The position numbers and the translations under genes were made by a program. Positions 1 through 6,034 of a DNA stretch of 10,787 nucleotides are shown piece by piece; the stretch's first letter is position 1; every line of letters begins with the position of its first letter. A model generated the notes under the pieces. It did not search any database. It saw only the letters and a list, made by a program, of their open reading frames with translations, and was not told the origin of the DNA. The DNA lies in assembly GCA_946481585.1 (NCBI GenBank), contig CAMLOF010000084.1, forward strand, positions 1-10,787, given 5' to 3'. Source of the DNA: an uncultured Macromonas sp. (lineage in GTDB: Bacteria; Pseudomonadota; Gammaproteobacteria; Burkholderiales; Burkholderiaceae).

Positions 1-716
1 GCAATGACCACCATGGACAGCGACAGCATGATCGTCTGGTTGATGCCCGCCATGATGGTGGGTAGCGCCAGTGGCAGCTGCACCTGGCGCAGCTTCTGCC
101 AAACAGAAGAACCAAAGGCGTCAGCCGCTTCCAGCAGGTCTTTGTCCACCAGGCGTATGCCCAGGTTGGTAAAGCGTATGACCGGCGGAATGGCGTAGAT
201 GACCACGGCGATCAACCCCGGTACACGCCCAATGCCCAGCAACATCACCACGGGTATGAGGTACACGAAGCTGGGCATGGTCTGCATCACGTCCAGCGCC
301 GGGTTGACGAAGCGCTGCAGGCGGTCTGAGCGGCTCATGGCAACGCCTATGGGCAAGCCCAGCGCAATGGCCACCACGGTGCACACGAAGATCATGGAGA
401 TGGTCTTCATGGTGTCTTCCCACATGCCAAACACGCCAATGGCGAGCAGAGTCAAGGTGGTGCCCACCACCACCTTGAGCGAGCGCGAAGCCAGCCACGC
501 CACCAGCACAATGACCGCGAGCACCACCGGCCAGGGGGACTGTGTAAGCAGGCGTTCCGACACCAGCAGGAACTGGCGCAAGGGCTCGAAGAACTTTTCC
601 AGCACCTCGCCATATTCTCGTGTGAAGTCACGAAACGCGCCGTCCACGAAACGGCGCAGCAGGCTCAGCGTTTCCGTTCCCAGGGCCGGAAACGCCTCCA
701 ACCAGTCCCGGCTCAT
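1..716 (-). CDS. proW: ProW-like glycine betaine/proline ABC transporter permease (partial, C-terminus off window)
   Basis: Inner-membrane permease of a compatible-solute importer; it should form the translocation channel and dock an ATPase (ProV) that is not in the window. Reading leftward from the ATG at 716 there is an open frame of 238 codons that runs off the window edge. It has an N-terminal cytoplasmic/amphipathic region, hydrophobic segments (around residues 62-77, 85-96, 105-122, 140-175) and the ABC-permease EAA loop at about residues 195-222 (LEAADAFGSS followed by QLPLALPTI). This is the BPD_transp_1 fold of the OpuAB/ProW family. The start ATG overlaps the proX stop as ATGA (713-716), indicating translational coupling. 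The long N-terminal region before the first TM segment is ProW-like. The exact solute (betaine, proline betaine, choline) cannot be told from sequence. Confidence 0.93.
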   Translation of the reverse strand, partial: MSRDWLEAFPALGTETLSLLRRFVDGAFRDFTREYGEVLEKFFEPLRQFLLVSERLLTQSPWPVVLAVIVLVAWLASRSLKVVVGTTLTLLAIGVFGMWEDTMKTISMIFVCTVVAIALGLPIGVAMSRSDRLQRFVNPALDVMQTMPSFVYLIPVVMLLGIGRVPGLIAVVIYAIPPVIRFTNLGIRLVDKDLLEAADAFGSSVWQKLRQVQLPLALPTIMAGINQTIMLSLSMVVI

Positions 717-1714
717 CGCAGCGCGGCCTTCACCTTGGTAGCTACATCAGGCGTCACCCAGGCGCTCCACACCTCGGGCTGGGTCTTCAGGAAGTGGCGT
801 GCACCATCTTCACCGCTGGCCTGGTTGTCGCTCATCCACGCCAGCAGTTGGTTCACGGTGTCGTTGCCCCAGCTGCGCTTGTTCAGGTATTCCACCGCCG
901 GGCCACCCGCTTTCTTGAATCGGTCTGTCACCACCGTGAACACCTCGGCCCTTGCCCAGTCGGTCTTGACCGGGTTGGCGCATTCCGCCTTGGCATTACA
1001 GGCCTCGAAGGCGGCCTTGTCGTGTGGCACACCGGCGTCCAGCTTGACCATCTGGTACTTGCCCAGAATGGAAGTGGGCGCCCAGTAGTAGCCCAGCCAG
1101 CCCTGCTTGCGTTCATAGGCTTTGGCAATGGAGCCGTCCAGCCCGGCAGCGGAGCCAGTGTCCACCAGCACAAAGCCTTTTTTCTCGGCGTCCCACGCCT
1201 TGAAGGCGTTGACGGTGGTGAGCTGGCAGTTCCAGCCCGAGGGGCAGTTGTGCACGGCACCCTTGGACTTGTCTTCGGGGGCAGGGAACAAGTCTGGGCG
1301 CTTCAGAGCATCGTCAATGGTCTTGATGCCTGGGTTCGCGTCTGCCACGTACTTCGGTATCCACCAGCCTTCCACGCCACCATCCTTCAGCGATTGCGCG
1401 GCGTAGTGCAGGCGGCCATCCTTGACGGCGGCATCCAGCGGCTGGCGCACAGCGTTGATCCAGGCTTCGGGTGCCACGTCAGGGCGGCCTTTTTCCATCA
1501 TGGACGTGAGCGTGGGCATGGTGTCGCCCGGTACAACTTCCACCTCACAACCATAGCCCTGCGAAAGGATGACACGGTCAATCTCGGCCAGGACCTCGGC
1601 GGACTGCCAGTTCATGCTGGCCACGGTGACCTTGCCACACGCGGCGGATGCCAACCCTGGCAAGGCAACAAACGCGCACGCGGCTGCAAGTCGGAAGAAA
1701 GTCTGACGGTTCAT
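713..1714 (-). CDS. proX: ProX-like glycine betaine/proline ABC transporter substrate-binding protein
   Basis: Periplasmic binding protein (OpuAC family), 333 aa, that delivers a quaternary-amine osmoprotectant to the ProW permease. The ATG at 1714 is chosen because AGGAG lies 8-12 nt upstream and because it starts a typical signal peptide: MNRQTFFR, a hydrophobic core, then ASA-A cleavage near residue 24. The frame stays open further upstream, but that part does not look like protein. The mature protein begins CGKVTVASMNWQSAEV. Many Trp/Tyr residues (W36, the EGWW and LGYYWAP stretches) suit the aromatic cage that binds trimethylammonium groups. Two Cys pairs (NCPSGWNC and ACNAKAEC) may form disulfide loops, as is usual in the ProX branch. 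The gene is first in the operon, proX before proW, unlike the E. coli proVWX order. It is transcribed from the strong promoter at 1901-1928. Confidence 0.95.
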   Translation of the reverse strand: MNRQTFFRLAAACAFVALPGLASAACGKVTVASMNWQSAEVLAEIDRVILSQGYGCEVEVVPGDTMPTLTSMMEKGRPDVAPEAWINAVRQPLDAAVKDGRLHYAAQSLKDGGVEGWWIPKYVADANPGIKTIDDALKRPDLFPAPEDKSKGAVHNCPSGWNCQLTTVNAFKAWDAEKKGFVLVDTGSAAGLDGSIAKAYERKQGWLGYYWAPTSILGKYQMVKLDAGVPHDKAAFEACNAKAECANPVKTDWARAEVFTVVTDRFKKAGGPAVEYLNKRSWGNDTVNQLLAWMSDNQASGEDGARHFLKTQPEVWSAWVTPDVATKVKAALR

Positions 1715-1794
1715 GGGATTTGCTCCTGTTGTCTGAGGGAGTAGGCACCGTGCGGTGTGACGCTGTTCCGGCTGACCAGAAGGACCACCGCCAA

Positions 1795-1837
1795 CGGGCG
1801 GGAATGCGGCAAGGGGCTGTTGAACAAGCCCCGCCCG
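1795..1837 (-). other. GC-rich nested hairpin in the proX 5' leader
   Basis: Within the ~180-nt leader, 1813-1818 pairs with 1827-1832 (GGGGCT/AGCCCC). The flanking CGGGC (1795-1799) can pair with GCCCG (1833-1837), and a longer CGGGCGGG/CCCGCCCG pairing (1795-1802 with 1830-1837) would compete with the inner stem. There is no T tract, so it is not a simple intrinsic terminator. It may stabilise the mRNA or act as a post-transcriptional control element. The rest of 1715-1900 shows no gene. Confidence 0.4.
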
Positions 1838-1900
1838 GGCCAGAAGATGGCCAGGTGAACACCGCAAAAGAAAGGCACTGCGAGTGCAGCACGCCTTTAA

Positions 1901-1928
1901 ATTATATTTGTGCAAATATATATGTCAA
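1901..1928 (-). promoter_or_regulatory. Sigma70 promoter of proXW, near-perfect consensus
   Basis: On the minus strand TTGACA (1928-1923) is followed by a 16-nt spacer (1922-1907) and TATAAT (1906-1901). Both hexamers match consensus exactly. The predicted start is near 1894, giving a leader of about 180 nt before the proX ATG. A promoter this strong on a stress-induced importer implies a repressor; the palindrome in its spacer is the obvious site. Confidence 0.85.
1903..1920. promoter_or_regulatory. Perfect 18-bp palindromic operator candidate in the proXW promoter
   Basis: TATATTTG-TG-CAAATATA has 8-bp arms around a 2-bp centre. It fills most of the spacer and overlaps the -10 hexamer of the proX promoter, so a bound dimer would block RNA polymerase. 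It also lies about 40 bp upstream of the diguanylate cyclase start, so it could affect both divergent units. No regulator gene of TetR/MarR/GntR type is in the window, so the binding protein is unknown. Confidence 0.6.
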
Positions 1929-1961
1929 GGGGTAACATCCCCGCTCAACCAGTGTTTCACC

Positions 1962-2954
1962 ATGCAGCAGCCCACCGTCCCCATGTCCGACGTCAGCGAC
2001 CTCAAGAGCGACAGCGCGGTCTACAAAACCCTTCTGGAATCCACCAAGGCCATTCCCTGGAAGATAGACTGGCCCACCATGTCCTTCGCCTACATTGGCC
2101 CGCAGATCGAGCCCTTGCTCGGCTGGAGCCAGGAGAGCTGGGCCAGCGCCCAGGACTGGGCCATGCGCATACACCCCGACGACCGCGACCGTGTGGTGAA
2201 CTTCTGCATTGCGCAGTCGCAAGCCGGGGTGGATCACGAGGCAGACTACCGCGCACTCACCAAGGACAACGGCTACGTGTGGATACGCGACGTGGTGCAC
2301 GTGGTGCGCAACGGCAACGGCGAGGTTGAAGCGCTGGTGGGTTTCATGTTCGACATCAGCGAACGCAAGAAGACGGAAGAAAAGCTCATTGCCTTGCAGC
2401 GCGAGCTGGAAGCCTTGTCGTTCAAGGACGGGCTCACCGGCATTGCCAACCGCCGCCAGTTCGACGCCAGCCTGGAAAAGGAATGGGAAAACGCGCAGGC
2501 CAACCAGTGGCCGCTGTCGCTCGTCTTGCTGGACGTTGACTTCTTCAAGCAGTACAACGACCTGTACGGCCACTTGCAGGGCGACAAGTGCCTGACCGAC
2601 ATTGCACAGACGCTGGGGCTGGCAGCCGTGGGCCCGCGCGACGTGGTGGCGCGCTTTGGCGGAGAAGAGTTCGTCATACTGCTGCCCGAAACCGACGCCA
2701 CGGGCGCGCGCAAGGTGGCCGAGCGCTGCCAGCGCCTCATCGACAAGCGGGCTATCACGCATTCGCAGTCGCCCAACGGCCAGCGCGTGACCATGAGCAT
2801 TGGCGTGGGAACCGTGGTGCCCAGCCATCCCATGACGGCGGCGGAATTCCTGCACTCGGTTGACGAACGCCTGTACGCTGCGAAGCAGAACGGACGCAAC
2901 CGCATAGAGGACGTTGACCATGAACCACCCGCACGCCACCGCGCTCCAGTTTGA
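1962..2954 (+). CDS. PAS-GGDEF diguanylate cyclase
   Basis: Predicted soluble enzyme (330 aa from this start) making c-di-GMP from two GTP, gated by a PAS sensor. A PAS_3-type domain covers about residues 30-138 (WKIDWPTMSF, HPDDRDRV, GYVWIRDVV, VGFMFDISERK), ends in the usual DISERKK boundary, and is joined by a short coiled-coil signalling helix to a GGDEF domain (about 150-320). The domain begins DGLTGIANRRQFD, has the metal/substrate stretch LLDVDFFKQYND, and carries an intact GGEEF signature at 233-237, so it should be catalytically active. The inhibitory I-site (RxxD, nine residues before GGEEF) reads GPRD: the Arg is missing, so product inhibition may be weak or absent. There are no TM segments or signal peptide. 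Start choice is uncertain: the frame is open from 1884, 1983 is another ATG, and no good ribosome site precedes either. It overlaps the next gene by 35 nt. Confidence 0.9.
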   Translation: MQQPTVPMSDVSDLKSDSAVYKTLLESTKAIPWKIDWPTMSFAYIGPQIEPLLGWSQESWASAQDWAMRIHPDDRDRVVNFCIAQSQAGVDHEADYRALTKDNGYVWIRDVVHVVRNGNGEVEALVGFMFDISERKKTEEKLIALQRELEALSFKDGLTGIANRRQFDASLEKEWENAQANQWPLSLVLLDVDFFKQYNDLYGHLQGDKCLTDIAQTLGLAAVGPRDVVARFGGEEFVILLPETDATGARKVAERCQRLIDKRAITHSQSPNGQRVTMSIGVGTVVPSHPMTAAEFLHSVDERLYAAKQNGRNRIEDVDHEPPARHRAPV

Positions 2955-3363
2955 AGACAACCGCACCACACTTTCTGGCGGCACCACGCCCCAGGTGGTG
3001 TTGGCTGTTGGCATAGGGGACTTGGCCAGCAAGGTGTTCCGGCACGACCCGCCTGCACCCTATGAAATGGAGCAGGCGATCGACCTGGTGGAAGACGCGC
3101 TGACCGCAACGGGCCTCAAACGGGCAGAACGTGCAGACCTGCTGATTTCCGACGAACCGTTGTGCACGTTGCTCGGTTTGCAAACCACGGGCAGCCGCGT
3201 CACAAGTGAAGAGGTGGAAGCCAAGTTTCAGCGGCTGGCGTCTGTGTCGCTCGGCCACCCGGGCCTGCTCGACGGTCTGCCTTCAGGCGGCCGCGTGGCT
3301 GCGGCGCTGTTGGTGTTGCGCGAATGTGTGCACCACCTGGGATTTGCAGGCGTGGTGCGCTGA
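2920..3363 (+). CDS. Hypothetical protein, 147 aa, coupled to the diguanylate cyclase
   Basis: I do not recognise this family. The ATG at 2920 is preceded by AGAGG (2906-2910) inside the cyclase gene, and the first 35 nt overlap the cyclase's last codons, suggesting co-translation. The protein is acidic and soluble, with no signal peptide or TM segment. It starts with a low-complexity N-terminus (to about residue 24). A stretch VVLAVGIGDLASKVF follows, then a helical region (PYEMEQAIDLVEDAL), and a C-terminal part containing LGHPGLLDGLPSGGRVAAALLVLRECVHHLGF. Codon choice with G/C at third positions resembles its neighbours, supporting a real gene. It ends one base before the stop of the convergent MerR gene. 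A role in c-di-GMP signalling is only guilt by association. Confidence 0.75.
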   Translation: MNHPHATALQFEDNRTTLSGGTTPQVVLAVGIGDLASKVFRHDPPAPYEMEQAIDLVEDALTATGLKRAERADLLISDEPLCTLLGLQTTGSRVTSEEVEAKFQRLASVSLGHPGLLDGLPSGGRVAAALLVLRECVHHLGFAGVVR

Positions 3364-3364
3364 A

Positions 3365-3760
3365 TCAACGCGCCAGCTTGCCGCTGGACGCCGCCCGAAT
3401 CAAGCGCTGGAATGAAGGGCAGGCCATGTGGTTGGGCGCGGGGCACTTGGCCGCGTGGCGCAAGCCGTTGCTCATGGCACGCAGCCGCTTGATCAACGAA
3501 TCCACCTGATCGGCCTTGGCATCCAGCATCTTGCGGTCGATCTGCAACTTCTTGTCGGCCGAGAACATCTGCGCAATCTCGTCGAGCGAAAAGCCCGCCG
3601 CTTGGCCCAGTGAAATCAGCGCCAGCTGCTCCAGCACCGAAGGCTCGAACAGGCGGCGCAGGCCCTGGCGGCCCACAGACGCGATCAACCCCTTCTCTTC
3701 GTAGTACCGCAGCTTCGAGGCAGGCATGCCCGAACGCTTGGCCACTTCAGCTATGTCCAT
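3365..3760 (-). CDS. MerR-family transcriptional regulator with C-x7-C loop
   Basis: 131-aa MerR-type activator. The N-terminal winged HTH covers residues 1-70 (MDIAEVAKRSGMPASKLRYYEEKGLI, then RRLFEPSVLEQL and LGQAAGFSLDEIAQMF). A dimerisation helix follows (about 75-103), then a short C-terminal loop with C106, H111 and C114 (CPAPNHMACPSF). The C-x7-C spacing is that of the Cu/Ag/Au-binding loop of CueR, but the Ser that CueR has at the start of the dimer helix is not evident, so the effector may be another metal, a thiol-reactive or an oxidising signal. It is divergent from DUF2938, and the intervening promoter has the 19-bp spacer that MerR proteins untwist, so it very likely activates DUF2938-DUF2798. 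The ribosome site before 3760 is weak. It converges with the hypothetical gene at 3363 with a single base between stops and no terminator. Confidence 0.9.
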   Translation of the reverse strand: MDIAEVAKRSGMPASKLRYYEEKGLIASVGRQGLRRLFEPSVLEQLALISLGQAAGFSLDEIAQMFSADKKLQIDRKMLDAKADQVDSLIKRLRAMSNGLRHAAKCPAPNHMACPSFQRLIRAASSGKLAR

Positions 3761-3774
3761 GTTTTAAAAAGGTC

Positions 3775-3805
3775 TTGACTTCAAGTTGACTTGAATTCGT
3801 ATAGT
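3775..3805 (+). promoter_or_regulatory. MerR-type promoter (19-bp spacer) and dyad operator for the DUF2938-DUF2798 unit
   Basis: TTGACT (3775-3780), a 19-nt spacer and TATAGT (3800-3805). A spacer this long is poorly used by sigma70 alone and is the mark of MerR-activated promoters. A dyad TTCAAGT-TG-ACTTGAA lies at 3780-3795 and extends to 3777-3798 with one mismatched pair; it overlaps the -35 and fills most of the spacer, as expected for a MerR dimer site. TTGACTT is also directly repeated (3775-3781 and 3786-3792). Confidence 0.82.
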
Positions 3806-3843
3806 GCCCTCACCGTATCCAACCGTCAACCGAAGGGCACAAC

Positions 3844-4380
3844 ATGACAGCATTTGACGAGAGCTTTTTGAGCGCCGTGGCCATAGGCGCAGGCGCCACC
3901 GTGGTGATGGACATGTGGCTGCTTTTGCTCAAGCGGCTGAATGTGCCGGGCCTTAACTTTGCACTGCTGGGCCGGTGGGCAGGGCACATGCTGCGTGGCC
4001 GCTTGGCGCACCAGAGCATTGCCCAGGCAGAGCCCGTGCCTTTTGAACTGGCCCTGGGCTGGGCCACGCACTACCTCACAGGCGTGGGCTTTGCGCTGTT
4101 GTTGCAGGCCATTGCCGGTGCGTCGTGGGTGCAGGCACCCACGCTGCTGCCCGCTGTGGCCTTCGGCCTGGGCACGGTCATCTTTCCCTGGTTTGTGATG
4201 CAACCAGCCATGGGCGCGGGCATTGCGTCTTCACGAACCAAGACCCCTGTACTGAACTGTTTCCGAAACCTGGTCAATCACGCCGTCTTCGGGTTCGGTC
4301 TGTATGCCGCGGCCACCGCCGCATCCACGTTCGCCGCGCCTTTGAAGGCGCGGCGTTGTCAACCCCTTGAACCTACGTGA
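3844..4380 (+). CDS. DUF2938 family integral membrane protein
   Basis: 178-aa inner-membrane protein of the uncharacterised DUF2938 family (recognised by overall pattern, not by search). The ATG at 3844 has GAAGGG seven bases upstream. Four hydrophobic segments are visible at about residues 7-27, 74-94, 99-121 and 140-160. Family-like features are VVMDMWLLLLKRLN in helix 1, GWATHYLTGVGFA in helix 2, FPWFVMQPAMGAGIASS after helix 3, and NHAVFGFGLY in helix 4; the buried polar D, H and N residues may matter for function. The C-terminus carries about 12 extra residues of non-membrane sequence. It is first gene of a two-gene unit under the MerR-type promoter and probably takes part in a stress or metal response, but the biochemical role is unknown. 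Confidence 0.85.
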   Translation: MTAFDESFLSAVAIGAGATVVMDMWLLLLKRLNVPGLNFALLGRWAGHMLRGRLAHQSIAQAEPVPFELALGWATHYLTGVGFALLLQAIAGASWVQAPTLLPAVAFGLGTVIFPWFVMQPAMGAGIASSRTKTPVLNCFRNLVNHAVFGFGLYAAATAASTFAAPLKARRCQPLEPT

Positions 4381-4384
4381 AACC

Positions 4385-4645
4385 ATGAAACACTTCGTTC
4401 CCCAGTTCCCCGCCCGCTTTGCCCCGGTGTTGTTTGGATTTGTCCTGTCAGGCCTGATGTCTTTGCTGGTGTCTGCCATATCCACGCTGCGAAACGTAGG
4501 CCCGGACGCCCGCTTTCTTGCCCTGTGGATGGGTGCCTGGCTGACGGCCTGGCTGATAGCGTTCCCCGTGGTGCTGCTGGTGGCACCCATGACGCGGCGT
4601 CTGGTTCAGCGCCTGGTGAAGGCTCCCCCAGCCGCCGCTCGCTGA
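4385..4645 (+). CDS. DUF2798 family small membrane protein
   Basis: 86-aa protein with two predicted TM helices at about residues 13-36 (FAPVLFGFVLSGLMSLLVSA) and 47-71 (LALWMGAWLTAWLIAFPVVL), then a basic tail (TRRLVQRLVK). This matches the DUF2798 pattern, including the start KHFVPQFPARFAPVLFG; function unknown. The ATG at 4385 lies 4 nt after the DUF2938 stop, so translation is probably coupled; a TTG at 4367 in the same frame is less likely. It probably shares the DUF2938 promoter and acts in the same MerR-controlled response. Confidence 0.85.
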   Translation: MKHFVPQFPARFAPVLFGFVLSGLMSLLVSAISTLRNVGPDARFLALWMGAWLTAWLIAFPVVLLVAPMTRRLVQRLVKAPPAAAR

Positions 4646-4666
4646 AAACGGCCTGCAAGAAGGCCG
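4645..4666 (-). terminator. Intrinsic terminator of the min-glutaredoxin operon
   Basis: On the minus strand a 6-bp stem CGGCCT/AGGCCG (4666-4661 with 4654-4649) and a 6-nt loop are followed directly by TTTT (4648-4645), starting 4 nt after the glutaredoxin stop. On the plus strand the same stem is followed by GAAATC, so it should work only for the leftward operon. The T tract is short, so efficiency is uncertain. It overlaps the end of the convergent DUF2798 gene. Confidence 0.7.
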
Positions 4667-4670
4667 GAAA

Positions 4671-4913
4671 TCAGCGCCCCAGCTGCGTCAGCGCTGCCTG
4701 CAGCCCGGCCAGCCCGCCCACGCGCTGGTCGTTGATGAAGATCTGCGGCATCTGGCGCACGGCGGGGCCGCACTTTTCGTAAAAGGCCATGCGCTCGGCC
4801 TCGTCGTCGATCTTGATTTCCTCAAAATCCATGGAGCGGGACTTCAGCAGCATCTTGGCCGACTCGCACTGCGGGCAGGCAGACTTGGAATAGACAACGA
4901 TCTTGAGTGACAT
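4671..4913 (-). CDS. Glutaredoxin family protein (GrxC/NrdH-like)
   Basis: 80-aa thiol-disulfide oxidoreductase of the thioredoxin fold. The redox site is C13-P-Q-C16 in YSKSACPQC. The cis-proline is P56 (RQMPQIFIN) and the glutathione-contact stretch is GGLAGL near 66-71. A dithiol CPQC site near the N-terminus and this length fit a small cytosolic glutaredoxin. It is the last gene of the min operon, 23 nt after minE, with only a weak ribosome site (GAGACTCC region). An extra Cys (C48) is present. Partners cannot be deduced; co-transcription with division genes is the only context. Confidence 0.92.
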   Translation of the reverse strand: MSLKIVVYSKSACPQCESAKMLLKSRSMDFEEIKIDDEAERMAFYEKCGPAVRQMPQIFINDQRVGGLAGLQAALTQLGR

Positions 4914-4936
4914 GGGCGGAGTCTCGGTAAGTTGGG

Positions 4937-5197
4937 TCAGCGCGCGTCCGGCAGCTCGATCTTGACTTCGAGCACTTCCAGGTTGTCCTGGCGTTCCAGG
5001 TTCACCTTGATGTCATCTGGGTTGATGCGCACGTACTTGCCGATCACGGCCACCAACTCGCGCTGCAGGTCGGGCAGGTAGTCGGGCTCGGCGGCGTTGC
5101 GGCCCGAGCGCTCGTGCGCCAGGATGATCTGCAATCGCTCCTTGGCAACACTCGCTGTTTTCTTCTTTTCACCCAACAGGAAGGACAGGAAGGACAT
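4937..5197 (-). CDS. minE: Cell division topological specificity factor MinE
   Basis: 86 aa, the usual length. MinE stimulates the MinD ATPase and drives pole-to-pole oscillation so that MinC blocks Z-rings away from midcell. The N-terminal membrane-binding segment ([13 protein letters not shown]) is followed by the MinD-contact helix (about 15-31, [17 protein letters not shown]). The C-terminal dimerisation domain contains [17 protein letters not shown] and [12 protein letters not shown]. The ATG at 5197 lies 3 nt after the minD stop, and its ribosome site GGAGGG is formed by the last codons of minD, so the two proteins are likely made in fixed ratio. Confidence 0.97.
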   Translation of the reverse strand: MSFLSFLLGEKKKTASVAKERLQIILAHERSGRNAAEPDYLPDLQRELVAVIGKYVRINPDDIKVNLERQDNLEVLEVKIELPDAR

Positions 5198-5200
5198 GGG

Positions 5201-6016
5201 TCATTTCCCTCCAAAGAGCCGTTTGAAGAAGTTGGGCTTCTCGGCGTCGATGAAGCGCAGCGGGCGGTCGTTGCCCAGGAAGCGTTCGATCACGTCCTTG
5301 TAGGCCTCGGACACGTCGGTGCCCTGCATGTGCACGGCAGGCACGCCCTGGTTGGACGCCTGCAGCACGCTTTCACTCTCGGGAATCACGCCAATGAGCT
5401 TGATGCGCAGGATGTCCTGGATGTCTTCCAGCGACAGCATCTGGCCGTCTTGCACGCGGTTGGGGTTGTAGCGGGTGATGAGCAGGTGTTCCTTGATGGG
5501 CTCGCCGCCTTCCATGGCGCGCTTGGTCTTGCTGCCCAGCATGCCCAGAATGCGGTCGGAGTCGCGCACGCTGGAGACTTCGGGGTTGGTCACCACCAGG
5601 GCCTCGTCGGCGTAGTGCATGGCCATGAGGGCGCCGGTCTCGATGCCTGCGGGGGAATCGCAGACGATGTAGTCAAAACCCATGCCTGCCAGGTCGTTGA
5701 GCACACGCTCCACGCCATCCTGCGTGAGCGCGTCCTTGTCACGCGTCTGGCTGGCGGCCAGCACGAACAGGTTGTCGCACTGTTTGTCTTTGATGAGCGC
5801 CTGGTTCAGGTTGGCTTCGTTGTGGATGACGTTGATGAAGTCGTACACCACGCGGCGTTCGCAGCCCATGATGAGGTCGAGGTTGCGCAGACCCACGTCG
5901 AAATCGATCACCACGGTCTTGAAGCCTTTGAGAGCAAGGCCTGCGGCAAAGCTGGCACTGGTGGTGGTCTTGCCCACGCCGCCCTTGCCGGAGGTCACGA
6001 CAACGATTTTTGCCAT
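5201..6016 (-). CDS. minD: Septum site-determining protein MinD (ATPase)
   Basis: 271 aa, the family's standard length. Membrane-associated ATPase of the ParA/MinD class that recruits MinC to the inner membrane. The deviant Walker A is GKGGVGKTT at residues 10-18 (K11 and K16 both present). Switch regions are VVIDFDVGLRNLDLIMG and DYIVCDSPAGIE. The C-terminal amphipathic membrane-targeting helix is intact (PNFFKRLFGGK). The ATG at 6016 is 18 nt from the minC stop, with GAAAGAA as a weak ribosome site. It is the middle gene of minC-minD-minE. Confidence 0.98.
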   Translation of the reverse strand: MAKIVVVTSGKGGVGKTTTSASFAAGLALKGFKTVVIDFDVGLRNLDLIMGCERRVVYDFINVIHNEANLNQALIKDKQCDNLFVLAASQTRDKDALTQDGVERVLNDLAGMGFDYIVCDSPAGIETGALMAMHYADEALVVTNPEVSSVRDSDRILGMLGSKTKRAMEGGEPIKEHLLITRYNPNRVQDGQMLSLEDIQDILRIKLIGVIPESESVLQASNQGVPAVHMQGTDVSEAYKDVIERFLGNDRPLRFIDAEKPNFFKRLFGGK

Positions 6017-6034
6017 TTGGGTGGTTCTTTCAGA

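Noticed and set aside
1795..1837. Riboswitch in the proX leader
   Set aside because: No conserved core of a known riboswitch class is recognisable; only GC-rich pairing is seen.
1902..3032. 376-codon minus-strand open frame opposite the diguanylate cyclase
   Set aside because: Antisense shadow of a well-supported PAS-GGDEF gene; it would also run through the proX promoter.
2920..3363. Assigning the small gene to an actin-like or Ppx/GppA phosphatase family because of the VVLAVGIGD stretch
   Set aside because: Only a short superficial resemblance; the protein is far too short and lacks the other family motifs.
4649..4666. Hairpin as a plus-strand terminator for DUF2798
   Set aside because: On the plus strand it is followed by GAAATC with no T run; the T tract is on the minus-strand side, so it serves the min-glutaredoxin operon.
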